From the NCBI GenBank assembly GCA_035263125.1, contig DATFRP010000173.1, positions 12,793-76,792 on the forward strand: DNA of 64,000 nt. The letters are read 5' to 3'. Numbering within the stretch: the stretch's first letter is position 1; each line of letters opens with the position of its first letter. The stretch is from Gp6-AA40 sp035263125 (GTDB taxonomy: Bacteria; Acidobacteriota; Vicinamibacteria; Vicinamibacterales; UBA2999). Made by a program: the position numbers and the translations under genes. The notes beneath the pieces were generated by a model, which had not been told where the DNA came from, did not search any database, and was given only the letters and a program-made list of their open reading frames with translations. Below are positions 25,384-34,804 of the stretch, piece by piece.

Positions 25384-27354
25384 ATGCGCCCCGAGGTCAC
25401 CGCCCTTTTTCGTGAACTTGCGGACCGATCGCCCGAGGAACGCGAGGAGTACTACGTTCGCGAAGGCGTGGCCGAGGCCCTGCGCGAGGAAATCGAGTCG
25501 CTGCTGCGGTACGACAAAGCGGACGATTCCATCCGCGGCTATGTCGACTCTGCCCAGCGGGAGTTCGTCGACGAGACCGTGTCTCACACCCGCGAGGCCA
25601 CCGTCCGTCCCGCCCCTCGCCGCGGGCGGTCGGCCCTTCCAGACCTCATCGGCCGGTTCGCCATCACCAAGCTGCTGGGGCGAGGGGGAATGGGCGAGGT
25701 CTACCTCGCCCGCGATCCGATTATCGACCGCATGGTCGCGATCAAGGTGATCGGCAGCGGCCTCGAAGACGATGCGGGCCGTCATCGGCTGCTGCGGGAA
25801 GCTCGCGCCGCCGGCCGCCTCCATCACTCGAACATCGTCTCCGTCTTCGAAGCCGGCGAGTACGAGAACCGGCTGTTCATCGCGATGGAGTACGTGCCCG
25901 GAGAAACGCTCGGCAGCATGATCCGGCGCCGCGCGGCGGTCACGCTGCGGCGGCGGCTCGAGATGATCGAGAGCGCCTGCGCCGGGCTCGCGCACGCGCA
26001 CCGCGCCGGGGTAGTCCATCTGGATATCAAACCGGACAACCTGATGCTCGAGGAGACCGGAGTCGTCAAAGTGCTCGACTTCGGCATCTCGAGGATGCTG
26101 CAGAGCGAGACACGCGCCACAGGACAAGGAGCCGGCACGCTGCGCTATATGTCGCCCGAACAGGTTCAGGGAGCTCCGCTGGACCATCGCAGCGACGTAT
26201 TCTCGCTCGGCTGCTCGTTGTTCGAGCTGGTTACGTATGCGCCTGCATTCAGCGGAAGTACGCAGGAGATCGTCACGCAGATCGCGGTTGGCCCTGTTCC
26301 CAGTCTGCTGAGCGTCGCGCCCGAGCTCGATCCGCGCCTCGATCAGATCATCCGCCGCGCGATGGCGCTGGAGCCAACGAAGCGCTACGACGATCTGGAG
26401 GTGATGCGCGCCGAGCTCGCGCAGGTGCGCGCGGGAATCGATCCAGCCAGTGACGTCGCAAATGCGTCGCTCCTCGCATCCGACGGCGGCGCGATCATTA
26501 CCCCATCGCAGCGGACCTCACGCCGCGGCAGCGTGTGGAGGTCACGCGCGGCAATCGCTGTCGGCGTACTGGTTATGCTCGTCGCCGCGACCTTGGTGCT
26601 CGTATACCGCGATGGTCGCGTTTCGACCGACGACAGAAGTGCGGCCACGCCAGCGACAACATCGCCGGCGCCGACGATCAACGAGCCGCCGATTGTAGTC
26701 GAGAAGCCGGCGCCCGCGCCCCCTCAGGACGATACGGCGCGGCAATCGGCACGGGGCGATCGAGCCGCGATCCCCGAACGACCCGGAAAGAACAGCGCCG
26801 ATGCCGCGCCGCCGAATGCCGTGACGACCTCGCCGGATCGATCGCGAGCACCGGTCGAACCTCGAGCCGGCGCGGCGGGTGATCTCTCGACCACCACGCC
26901 CAATGCGCCGCCACCCGTCGTAAATGAGACGCCGCCAACACCGACGCCCCCAGCGGCAGCGGCACCACCCGCACCGGCTGCGGCGGCCACGCCGATCGCA
27001 CCGGCGCTAGAAATGGCCCCCGATTCAGCCGCGATCATGAAGATCCTGAGTGGCTACGACGCGGCCTACCAGTCGCTCGACGTCGGGGCAGTGCTGAAAG
27101 TGTTCCCGTCGCTTGGATCAGGACAAGTGGAACAACTACGCCGTACGTTCGCAGGCGTGACGGCTTACGAGATGAAAACCCGCGTCAAGCGAGTCGATGT
27201 CAAGAACGACACGGCGACTGTGTTGGCGACAGTGTCAAGACGGATGACGCCCCGCGTCGGAGACCGGCGTCCAATCGCCAACGAATTCGACACCGAGTTC
27301 CAGCTTCGCCGCTCGGGCGGCGAATGGATCATCGTCAGCGTACGTGCGCGATGA
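25384..27354 (+). CDS. Transmembrane Ser/Thr protein kinase with NTF2-like tail
   Basis: This 656-residue protein has a short helical N-terminal module, then a kinase domain (about 92-350): loop GRGGMGEV, Lys121 in VAIKV, catalytic Asp214 in HLDIKPDN and Asp232 in DFG. A single membrane span follows at about 389-408. Next come a Pro/Ala-rich extracytoplasmic linker (about 410-555) and a C-terminal NTF2/SnoaL-like domain (about 560-656) that could bind a ligand. The catalytic site is complete. It is divergent from the ECF sigma factor gene. Confidence 0.93.
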   Translation: MRPEVTALFRELADRSPEEREEYYVREGVAEALREEIESLLRYDKADDSIRGYVDSAQREFVDETVSHTREATVRPAPRRGRSALPDLIGRFAITKLLGRGGMGEVYLARDPIIDRMVAIKVIGSGLEDDAGRHRLLREARAAGRLHHSNIVSVFEAGEYENRLFIAMEYVPGETLGSMIRRRAAVTLRRRLEMIESACAGLAHAHRAGVVHLDIKPDNLMLEETGVVKVLDFGISRMLQSETRATGQGAGTLRYMSPEQVQGAPLDHRSDVFSLGCSLFELVTYAPAFSGSTQEIVTQIAVGPVPSLLSVAPELDPRLDQIIRRAMALEPTKRYDDLEVMRAELAQVRAGIDPASDVANASLLASDGGAIITPSQRTSRRGSVWRSRAAIAVGVLVMLVAATLVLVYRDGRVSTDDRSAATPATTSPAPTINEPPIVVEKPAPAPPQDDTARQSARGDRAAIPERPGKNSADAAPPNAVTTSPDRSRAPVEPRAGAAGDLSTTTPNAPPPVVNETPPTPTPPAAAAPPAPAAAATPIAPALEMAPDSAAIMKILSGYDAAYQSLDVGAVLKVFPSLGSGQVEQLRRTFAGVTAYEMKTRVKRVDVKNDTATVLATVSRRMTPRVGDRRPIANEFDTEFQLRRSGGEWIIVSVRAR

Positions 27355-28773
27355 CTAGAACACGTAATCCACGCCGATCGTCGGCGTCACGCGATCGCGC
27401 AATCCGGCCTTGGTGAACGGAAACAGCAGGTTCGCGCTGACGAGTAGCGTCCGCCACGGATTGAAACGCAGGCCGGCCGCACCGAGATACATGTCGAGAT
27501 TCCCGGAATAGAACTGCAGCTCGGTTCGGGTGGTCGTCTTCGTCTCCACGGGAGTCGGTGGCCGGGTGCCACCACCACCGCCTCCTCCACCACCGCCGCC
27601 ACCACCGCCTGCCCCGCCGCCAGAGAGCGCGTACTCGTACGTCTTCTCCGTCAAGCGCATGCGACCGGCATCGAGCACGACCCGCCCGATCGCATCGAAC
27701 GACATCGTGATGCGAGACGTCATCGCGTAGTCAGCGCCTGCCGTCGCCAGCGCCTCGTCGTGTATCGTCACACTGGGATTCGCGCCCTTGCTCGAGAACG
27801 TGTAGCCCAGATTCACGTGCGGCGAGACCGGGCCTCGATCGTACGAGACAATCCCCATCACTTTTGCCTGCACGCCACCGGTGCCGAGCAGGTTCGTTTC
27901 GTCGCCGGTGGGCAGCCTCGTTTCAACGAGCCCGGCGATCCCGAGCTTTCCGACGGGAACGCGATACTTCGCGCGCAGGGCGATGTCGCCGATGCCCGCT
28001 GCAGTTCCAGAGAGGCTGAAGAGATGCTCGTCGGGATTCGGCCCTTCGAACTCATGAGTCGTCGGCTCCGCCTCCGTCGAGAGACGCTGAATGTCCGCGA
28101 GCACTGACGCATTGAGCTTGACGCGAACGAATGGCACCGCAAGGCCGATATCGAATCGATCCGACACGCCGTAGGTCGCAAACAACGACGACGTGTCACT
28201 GACCAGCTCGAGCCCGAGCGCCGCCTTAATCAGGTCGCCTTCGAACGGCGGCGTCAGCCGGCTGCCGTCCGGAGTCGACGCGTTGGCCGCGCCAGGACTG
28301 CAGCACTCGGCGTGCTGCACGTAGAACACGATCCCGCGCTGACGCAGGCTGAGTCCCTCGAACGTGTCGTAGGTCGCGCGCTGATAGACGAACCCGACGC
28401 TCGCCTTGCCGCGTCCGGTTGTGAGTGCACGCTCGGCGAACGACGGGCCGAAACTGTCGCTCGTGCGTGTAAGGCTGCCGAGAGCAGGGTCGAAGACGTA
28501 GGTGAATCCACCGCCCGGCGCGCCAATCGGGTACGTAGACAGCAGCGTGAGAAGCGCTGCGTTCACCTGTTCCGGCGCCTGCACCTGGCCGGGTCCGGGC
28601 TGGAAGTGCGCGATATGGTTCGGCTGATCCGCGAGATTCGAAGGTTGAAGGGTGATGGTGCTGCCAAGCAGCACCGGAAGGATTTCCGACAGCGGCGTCC
28701 CCTGCGCCTGAGCGGCTGCAGGCAAGAGACAGCTCACGAGCACTAATACGGGGCGAACGAACGATCTCGGCAT
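27355..28773 (-). CDS. Outer-membrane beta-barrel protein with poly-glycine loop
   Basis: This 472-residue protein has a signal peptide (about 1-24, ending AAAQAQG) and alternating amphipathic strands, ending in an aromatic residue (GVDYVF), as expected for an outer-membrane barrel. It resembles MetA-pathway/transporter-like barrels of the phenol-degradation type. Near residue 400 lies GGGA plus 14 consecutive glycines and TRPP, probably an extracellular or turn loop, encoded by mixed GGN codons. Its TAG directly abuts the stop of the kinase gene. Confidence 0.78.
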   Translation of the reverse strand: MPRSFVRPVLVLVSCLLPAAAQAQGTPLSEILPVLLGSTITLQPSNLADQPNHIAHFQPGPGQVQAPEQVNAALLTLLSTYPIGAPGGGFTYVFDPALGSLTRTSDSFGPSFAERALTTGRGKASVGFVYQRATYDTFEGLSLRQRGIVFYVQHAECCSPGAANASTPDGSRLTPPFEGDLIKAALGLELVSDTSSLFATYGVSDRFDIGLAVPFVRVKLNASVLADIQRLSTEAEPTTHEFEGPNPDEHLFSLSGTAAGIGDIALRAKYRVPVGKLGIAGLVETRLPTGDETNLLGTGGVQAKVMGIVSYDRGPVSPHVNLGYTFSSKGANPSVTIHDEALATAGADYAMTSRITMSFDAIGRVVLDAGRMRLTEKTYEYALSGGGAGGGGGGGGGGGGGGTRPPTPVETKTTTRTELQFYSGNLDMYLGAAGLRFNPWRTLLVSANLLFPFTKAGLRDRVTPTIGVDYVF

Positions 28774-28880
28774 GGATGTGCATTCCAGCACATCCGTTGC
28801 GCCGCCGCCATCATCAAGTTTCGACGAGCGACGGATCCGTCGCTGCGCGCGCTACGCCGTCAGCGGATCGATCCGGTAAC

Positions 28881-29363
28881 TCAGATTCGGCGATCGAAGA
28901 CGCGCGGCTCTTCGAATTCCGGCGCAGCGCCAGTGAGTCGGCTCCAGATCGCGCGGCTGGGTTGCGTCAGGAACGCATGCCACGGCTGCTTCAGCGACGA
29001 CTCGATCACGTGGTCGGTGCTGCGACGTCCTTTTGTATGCCCGAACTCGTCGCGATACTCCGACGACGACGCCACGATGGTGGCCATCCCCTGGATAGTC
29101 GACCCCGAGCGTCGATCGCCTTGAGGAAACAGGCGACAGAAATCTGCGACGGTTTCGACTGGATCGAGATCCACGGCTGCCGCGTAGGTGCGCACCCACG
29201 CGCGCGAATAGAGCCCGCGCGGCCATTCTGAGAGGTCGTTGTTTTCAAACGCCACAATCAGTTCCGGCTTGATACGAAGCGCTTCGGCAATCTGCTCGAT
29301 CGACACGCGGGCCCGCAACCGCTGACGGCGAAGGCGTGTGACGAACATCTCTTGTGGGTTCAT
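28881..29363 (-). CDS. RodZ-like helix-turn-helix protein
   Basis: This 160-residue protein carries an XRE/RodZ-type HTH at about 8-75 (IEQIAEALRIKPELIVAFEN, then GLYSRAWVRTYA). RodZ itself continues with a membrane helix and a periplasmic domain; neither is visible here, so this is a short soluble relative. GGGAGA precedes the ATG. It could be a transcription factor or a cytoskeletal adaptor. The 238-bp gap 29364-29601 shows no gene or clear structure. Confidence 0.75.
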   Translation of the reverse strand: MNPQEMFVTRLRRQRLRARVSIEQIAEALRIKPELIVAFENNDLSEWPRGLYSRAWVRTYAAAVDLDPVETVADFCRLFPQGDRRSGSTIQGMATIVASSSEYRDEFGHTKGRRSTDHVIESSLKQPWHAFLTQPSRAIWSRLTGAAPEFEEPRVFDRRI

Positions 29364-29601
29364 GTGATCTCCCGACTAGGGATCCACAGCAATTCCCGGG
29401 CCCTGCTCAACAGCGGCAATTGGTCTGCTTTCTCGCTCATCTGTCGGCACTTAGGGGAAATAACGGATTTGTAAGCCGATGCGTCTCCCAGAATGACCCA
29501 GGAAAGTTACTGATTTCCTAGAGTTTCGGCTGCCCTACTGGATGAGCCAATCGGGAATTCACCCTAAATGACTACAGGTTTATTCCAGATGGACGAAAGG
29601 A

Positions 29602-30420
29602 CTACTCCAGAGGCGGAGTGATGCCTGAAAGGAACGCCCCAAGCTGAACTAGATCGAACTGCAAGCCGGTATAGAAGGGACCGAACTCGGCGAACTTCGC
29701 GCTCGCTTCATCGAAGCGCATCTCATAGATGAGCTTCTTGAACACGAGAGGATCCTGCGCGAACAGATCGACGCCCCACTCCCAGTCGTCGAACCCGATC
29801 GAACCCGAGATCACTTGTGTGACCTTGCCCGTGTAGTGACGACCGATCATGCCGTGTTCGCGCATCATCGACGCGCGTCGTTCAAAGGGCTCCGAGTACC
29901 AGTTCTGCGTCTCGCCGCGCCGTTTGTTCATCGGATAGAAGCAGACGTACCGCGACCTGGGCATCTCGATGAACAGACGGTTCATGACCCGTTGACGCTG
30001 CGTCTCCATTTCCGCGTCGAATGCGCGCTCGAATTCCTCGCTTCCCGGTTTGAATTTCGCACCGAGCTGCTCGTGGATCTTGCCGGTCATCTCGTACATG
30101 CCGAGCTCGACAATCGAGACGTACGACGTGGTGGCCTCGAGGTGATCGTGCAGGGCCGTTCGCGAGAGCGCCAACTGGGCGCTCGCCAGCTGCTCGAAAT
30201 TGCGCCGGAAGCAGATGAACATCACATCCGCCTTGTGCCCCAGCACCTGCACGGCCGCCGTCGCCCCCGCATCGGGCACCGCCAGGGCCTTCATCGCTTC
30301 GTCGGCCAGCTGCTGCACCTCGGTCGCAGGCGTCTGGCGCAGACGGTCCCACCGTACGCGATACATCAGATGAAGGATGCTCCACCCTTCGAGCGATTCG
30401 GGAACGAGAGGATTGTGCAT
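29602..30420 (-). CDS. hemQ: Coproheme decarboxylase / chlorite-dismutase family (ChdC/HemQ)
   Basis: This 272-residue protein has the family signatures FYPMNKRR (with the catalytic-type Tyr), RHYTGKVTQVI and GFDDWEWGVDLFAQDP, then a KKLIYEMRFDEASAKFAEFG strand-helix. ChdC makes heme b from coproheme in the coproporphyrin-dependent pathway used by many Gram-positives and some other phyla. The start ATG at 30420 gives the normal length. It lies 26 bp downstream of the RND pump gene on the same strand. Confidence 0.9.
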   Translation of the reverse strand: MHNPLVPESLEGWSILHLMYRVRWDRLRQTPATEVQQLADEAMKALAVPDAGATAAVQVLGHKADVMFICFRRNFEQLASAQLALSRTALHDHLEATTSYVSIVELGMYEMTGKIHEQLGAKFKPGSEEFERAFDAEMETQRQRVMNRLFIEMPRSRYVCFYPMNKRRGETQNWYSEPFERRASMMREHGMIGRHYTGKVTQVISGSIGFDDWEWGVDLFAQDPLVFKKLIYEMRFDEASAKFAEFGPFYTGLQFDLVQLGAFLSGITPPLE

Positions 30421-30446
30421 AGCTGATAATTCTAGACTCGGCGCGC

Positions 30447-33400
30447 CTATGGTTCGGTCGCGGGTCTGTGCGCCGCGGGATGCGGCGCCGACCCGTGCGC
30501 GGTCGCTACCGCGGGCCTCCTGCCGAACAGCCGAGCGGCCAACCAATCGCGCGTATCGGCCAGAATCTCATATACCGTCGGAATGACGAGCAACGTCAAC
30601 AACGTCGACGTGACCACACCGCCAATGACCGTGATCCCGAGCGGGGCACGAAAGTCACCGCCCTCGCCACCACCGAGAGCCACCGGCACCATGCCCGCCA
30701 CCAGCGCGAACGTCGTCATCAAGATCGGCCGCAGGCGGACGCGGCCCGCCTGAATGAGCGCCTCGCGCCGATTCATCCCCGCCTCCTCGGACCACTTGGC
30801 GAAGTCGATCAGCAGGATGGCGTTCTTGGCCACGATCCCGACCAGCAGGATCACGCCGATCATGCTCATGATGTTGAGCGACTGCCCCGTCAGGAGCAGG
30901 GCGAGCATGACGCCGATTAGCGAGAGCGGCAGCGACAGCATGATCGACAGCGGCTCGAGGAACGATCCGAACTGCACGACGAGCACGAAGTACATCAGCA
31001 TGATCGCCACGCCGATCGCCACGAACATCTGGGTGAAGATCTTCTGCTGATCGCGCGTCTCGCCGCCCTGGCTCAGACCGTATCCAGGCGGGAACTTCAC
31101 GGACTGATCGACGCGCTTCACGAGATCCCCTACCACCTCAGACAGCGGTCGCTTCTCGGTGTTCGCCTCGACGTTGATGACCCGTTCGCGATCGAGGTGA
31201 TCGATGCGTGCTGGCCCGATCGACGGCGTGACCCGCGCCACCTGACCGAGCGGTACGCTTGCACCGGGATTGGTCGGACCACCGACTGGAAGCGGCAGTG
31301 ATTCGAGATCGGCGACGACTGTCCGCGACTCCGGGGCGAGACGAATCGTCACGTCGCGCGTCTCGCCCGACGGATCGATCCAGTCGCCAACGTCGATGCC
31401 TGCGAACGCCGGGCGCAGCGCCTGCGCCACCTGGCCGACCGTGACGCCGAGCGATCCGGCCAGTCCACGATCGAGCTGCACGTCGAGCTCCGGCTTCTGC
31501 CCTTTCGTGGAAAGACCGATGTCGACCGCACCCGGTACTTGCTTCAACTCCCCCGCGACTGACTGAGCCAGCCGCGTGAGCTCACCTGCGTCAGTACCGT
31601 GCAGTTGGAGCTGAATCTGTTTCTCGCCCGGATTGAAACCCGTGCTGATCGACGCCGTCACGCCGACCAGCTTCTGGATCTCGGTGCGCAGGTCGCTGAC
31701 GATGGCCAGCTGGTTGCGGCTCCGCTCGTGCTTCGGCTTCAGCTTCACGAAGATGATGCCTTCGTCAACCGCGTCGCCCTCGCCGCCGATGGCACTGTAG
31801 ACGTACGTCACCTCCGTATGGGTGCGGACCACACGCGTGATCTCCTGAGACTTCATGCGCGTGTAGTCGAGATTCGATCCCGGAGGCGTCTCGATGTCGA
31901 TCTGAAACTCCGACTGGTCCATCTCCGGAACGAAGCCGGCGCCGATCGCGCCGATCGCAGGAAGTGCGAGGGCCGCCACGAAACTCGCGAGCGCGAGGCC
32001 CACCATCGCGAAACGATGATCGAGCGCCCAGGCAATCACCTTCTTGTAGCCCTCAGCGCGTCGATCGAACCAGAGATTGAATCGCCCCAGGATGCGGGAG
32101 AGCAGGACGCGCTTCTCCAACGGGCCGTGCGGATCGGGCCAGTATGCCGAAAGCATCGGGTCGAGCGAGAACGAGACGAACAGCGAGACCAGCACGGACG
32201 ACACGATCGTCAGGCCGAACGGCTTGAACCACTGGCCGGCCACGTCTCCCAGAAACGCGATCGGCACAAAGACGACGACGATCGACAGCGTCGTCGCGGT
32301 GACCGCGAGACCGATTTCATCCGTGCCCGCGAACGCCGCCTTGAAGTGATCCTTGCCCATCTCGACGTGTCGAACGATGTTCTCGCGCACGACGATCGCA
32401 TCGTCGATGAGGATCCCGATGGCGAGCGAGAGTCCGAGGAGCGACATCGTGTTCAGCGTGAACCCGAACGCCCATACCGCAACGAACGACGCGAGCACGG
32501 ACACGGGGAGCGCGAGACCGGTGATGACCGTGGATCGCCAGGAGTTCAGGAACAGGAACACGACCGCGACGGTCAGCGCCGCACCTTCGAGCAGGGCTTC
32601 CTGCACGCTCAGGACCGAGTTCGACACGCGCACGCCTGCGTCGCGCACCACGCGCAGGCTGACGCCCGCCGGCAGCGTGGCCTGAATCTCGTTGACCCGC
32701 GCTCGAATCTCGTTGGCGACCTTCGTCGTGCTGAACCCGCTCGACTTGAGGATGTCCAGGCCGACGGCCTCTTCGTCGTTATACAGCGCGAACGACCGCG
32801 GTTCCTCGGTAGCGTCGCGCACGTCGGCCAGGTCGCCGAGGCGCACAATCCGCCCCTGCGACTGCAACACCGTCAGCTGCTTGAAGTCTTCCGGCGAATC
32901 GAGCCGGCCCTTGAGTCGAATCGTTCGTTCTTCGAGCGGGCCTTCCAGCCGGCCCACCGGGGAAGCGAGATTCTGCGCCTGCAGCGCCTGCACGACCTGG
33001 GCCACGCTGATGCCCGACGCCTGCATCGCGCGCGGCCGCAACTCGACGACGAGCTCGCGCTCGACCGAGCCTTTGAGGTTCACGGTCGCGACGCCTGGGA
33101 TCGATCGCAGTCGCCGTGTGATGCCCGGGTCGACGATGCGCGTCAGCTCGGCACCCGTGAGCCCCGGCGACGACAGCGTCAACGACATGATCGGCCGATC
33201 CGCGGGGTCGAACTGCGTGAGGATCGGCTCTTTCATTTCAAGCGGCAGATCGTTGCGCTTCTCCGAGATCTTGTCGCGGATCTCCTGAGTGGCGACGCGC
33301 GGATCTTTCGAGAAATCGAACTCGACGATGATCTGCGCGAAGCCGTCGAGCGAGCTCGAGCGCATCCGGTCGATGCCACTGATGCCAGAGATCTCCTCCT

Positions 33401-33602
33401 CGATCGGATCGACGACCTCCCGTTCGACGACATCGGGCGACGCGCCCGGATACGGGATGGCCACCACGACGACCGGCGCGTCGATCTCAGGGTATTCGTC
33501 GGTGTCGAGCTGAAACAGCGCCACCAGTCCGAAGACCACGAGGATCATCATCGCGACGATCGTCAACGTGGGTTTCTTGATCGCAGTATCTGAGATGAAC
33601 AT
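30447..33602 (-). CDS. RND efflux pump inner-membrane permease
   Basis: This 1051-residue AcrB-like protein begins MFISDTAIKKPTLTIVAMM and has two groups of six membrane helices separated by large periplasmic domains. The proton-relay aspartates are in GILIDDAIVV. It should form a tripartite pump with the adaptor and TolC-type channel encoded just upstream. The substrate is unknown; the HAE-type sequence suggests hydrophobic compounds rather than metals. Confidence 0.93.
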   Translation of the reverse strand: MFISDTAIKKPTLTIVAMMILVVFGLVALFQLDTDEYPEIDAPVVVVAIPYPGASPDVVEREVVDPIEEEISGISGIDRMRSSSLDGFAQIIVEFDFSKDPRVATQEIRDKISEKRNDLPLEMKEPILTQFDPADRPIMSLTLSSPGLTGAELTRIVDPGITRRLRSIPGVATVNLKGSVERELVVELRPRAMQASGISVAQVVQALQAQNLASPVGRLEGPLEERTIRLKGRLDSPEDFKQLTVLQSQGRIVRLGDLADVRDATEEPRSFALYNDEEAVGLDILKSSGFSTTKVANEIRARVNEIQATLPAGVSLRVVRDAGVRVSNSVLSVQEALLEGAALTVAVVFLFLNSWRSTVITGLALPVSVLASFVAVWAFGFTLNTMSLLGLSLAIGILIDDAIVVRENIVRHVEMGKDHFKAAFAGTDEIGLAVTATTLSIVVVFVPIAFLGDVAGQWFKPFGLTIVSSVLVSLFVSFSLDPMLSAYWPDPHGPLEKRVLLSRILGRFNLWFDRRAEGYKKVIAWALDHRFAMVGLALASFVAALALPAIGAIGAGFVPEMDQSEFQIDIETPPGSNLDYTRMKSQEITRVVRTHTEVTYVYSAIGGEGDAVDEGIIFVKLKPKHERSRNQLAIVSDLRTEIQKLVGVTASISTGFNPGEKQIQLQLHGTDAGELTRLAQSVAGELKQVPGAVDIGLSTKGQKPELDVQLDRGLAGSLGVTVGQVAQALRPAFAGIDVGDWIDPSGETRDVTIRLAPESRTVVADLESLPLPVGGPTNPGASVPLGQVARVTPSIGPARIDHLDRERVINVEANTEKRPLSEVVGDLVKRVDQSVKFPPGYGLSQGGETRDQQKIFTQMFVAIGVAIMLMYFVLVVQFGSFLEPLSIMLSLPLSLIGVMLALLLTGQSLNIMSMIGVILLVGIVAKNAILLIDFAKWSEEAGMNRREALIQAGRVRLRPILMTTFALVAGMVPVALGGGEGGDFRAPLGITVIGGVVTSTLLTLLVIPTVYEILADTRDWLAARLFGRRPAVATAHGSAPHPAAHRPATEP

Positions 33603-33610
33603 AAGGCCTT

Positions 33611-33712
33611 AATGCGAAATGCAAAATTCAAAATGCAAAAATGCATCTGGCCACAACTCGGCCTTTTGCCTCTTCCATTTTGCATTTTGCATTTTGCATT
33701 TTGAATTTTGCA
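33611..33712. repeat. Iterated AAATGCAAAAT inverted-repeat element
   Basis: This AT-rich island between the adaptor and pump genes consists of words such as AAAATGCAAAATTCAAAATG in the left arm (33611-33646) and the reverse complement in the right arm (33676-33712). A near-identical element lies at 57328-57421. It would form a long imperfect hairpin within the operon mRNA. Confidence 0.85.
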
Positions 33713-34804
33713 TTACTTCGTCGCATTCACCTGAACCCGTGTCCCCGGCGTGATGCCCTGCGCTGCCCCCCTGAGCAGCGTGTCCCTGTCGGCAAGCCCG
33801 GAGGCGATCTGGACGCGCTCGGAACGTGGGTCACGAAGGCCGAGCGTCACGTTGACCTTCTCGGTCCTGCCGTTGGTGACGCGCAAGACCCAAGGGGCCG
33901 ACGCGTCAGTCGTGTTCACGGCATTCATCGGAACCACCAGACCCGCCGCGGACTGGCTGACCACACGTCCCTCGGCAAACAAGCCGGCCAGGAGTTGCCC
34001 ACCCTTGTTGGGAATCGCGACGTAGATCGGGACCTGCCTCGTCGTCGCGTCGGCCTGCGGCGCAATCCGTTCGATCTTTCCTTGAAACGGTTTGTCGTAG
34101 CCGCGCACCATGAACTCCACGATCACACCGACCTGAAGCGTTTGCAAATCGTCGGACGGAACCGAGCCCTCCAGCCGCATCGAAGATGGATCGATGATCG
34201 TGAACAACTCCGTACCGGGGCTGACCACGTCGCCGGCGTTCACGGCGCGTCTCGACACGATGCCGGTAAACGGCGCTCTGATGACCGTGTCGCCCAGTGA
34301 TCGTTCCGCCGTGGCCAGACGCGACTTCGCATCCGCAACCTGCGCTTCCGCCGTCGAGACGGTGGTGTGCGCCGCGTCGACATCGCGTGTCGCCAGAGCC
34401 CCGGCGGTGGCGAGCTTCTCAGTACGCTCGGCGTCGCGCTTCGCGACGCTCAGTTGATTCTCCGCCGACCTCACCGCGGACGCGGCGGATTGACGTGCGT
34501 CTTCCAGAGTACGCGTTTCGATGCGGCCCAGGATCGTCCCCTGCTTCACCGCCTGGGCTGCGAGCACCGAGACGTTGAGCATCGACCCGCCGACCTCGGC
34601 GCGCAGCGTGGCCTCGCGCTCTGGCCTCAGCTCACCCGACACGATGGGACCGACGACGATGACACCCTTCTCGACCGTGACGACGTTTTCAGAGCCCACC
34701 TGTACGGCGGCCGGCGTCCCGGCCGCGGGTTTCTCTGCTTCAGCCTTGCAGCCCGAAAGAATCAGTGTCAGACCGAGGAGCCCAAACCCAACGACATGCT
34801 TCAT
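33713..34804 (-). CDS. Periplasmic adaptor (membrane fusion) lipoprotein of the RND pump
   Basis: This 363-residue HlyD/MFP-type protein has a lipoprotein signal with lipobox LILSGC. A hairpin of heptad-rich helices (about 105-185) sits between two halves of a lipoyl-like domain, followed by beta-barrel domains. It links the pump with the TolC-type channel. Its ATG overlaps the stop of the TolC gene by 4 nt. Confidence 0.92.
   Translation of the reverse strand: MKHVVGFGLLGLTLILSGCKAEAEKPAAGTPAAVQVGSENVVTVEKGVIVVGPIVSGELRPEREATLRAEVGGSMLNVSVLAAQAVKQGTILGRIETRTLEDARQSAASAVRSAENQLSVAKRDAERTEKLATAGALATRDVDAAHTTVSTAEAQVADAKSRLATAERSLGDTVIRAPFTGIVSRRAVNAGDVVSPGTELFTIIDPSSMRLEGSVPSDDLQTLQVGVIVEFMVRGYDKPFQGKIERIAPQADATTRQVPIYVAIPNKGGQLLAGLFAEGRVVSQSAAGLVVPMNAVNTTDASAPWVLRVTNGRTEKVNVTLGLRDPRSERVQIASGLADRDTLLRGAAQGITPGTRVQVNATK

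Noticed and set aside
31599..33593. 664-codon frame opposite the RND pump gene
   Set aside because: Arg/His-rich, no domains, fully over a well-recognised gene; a GC-rich shadow frame.
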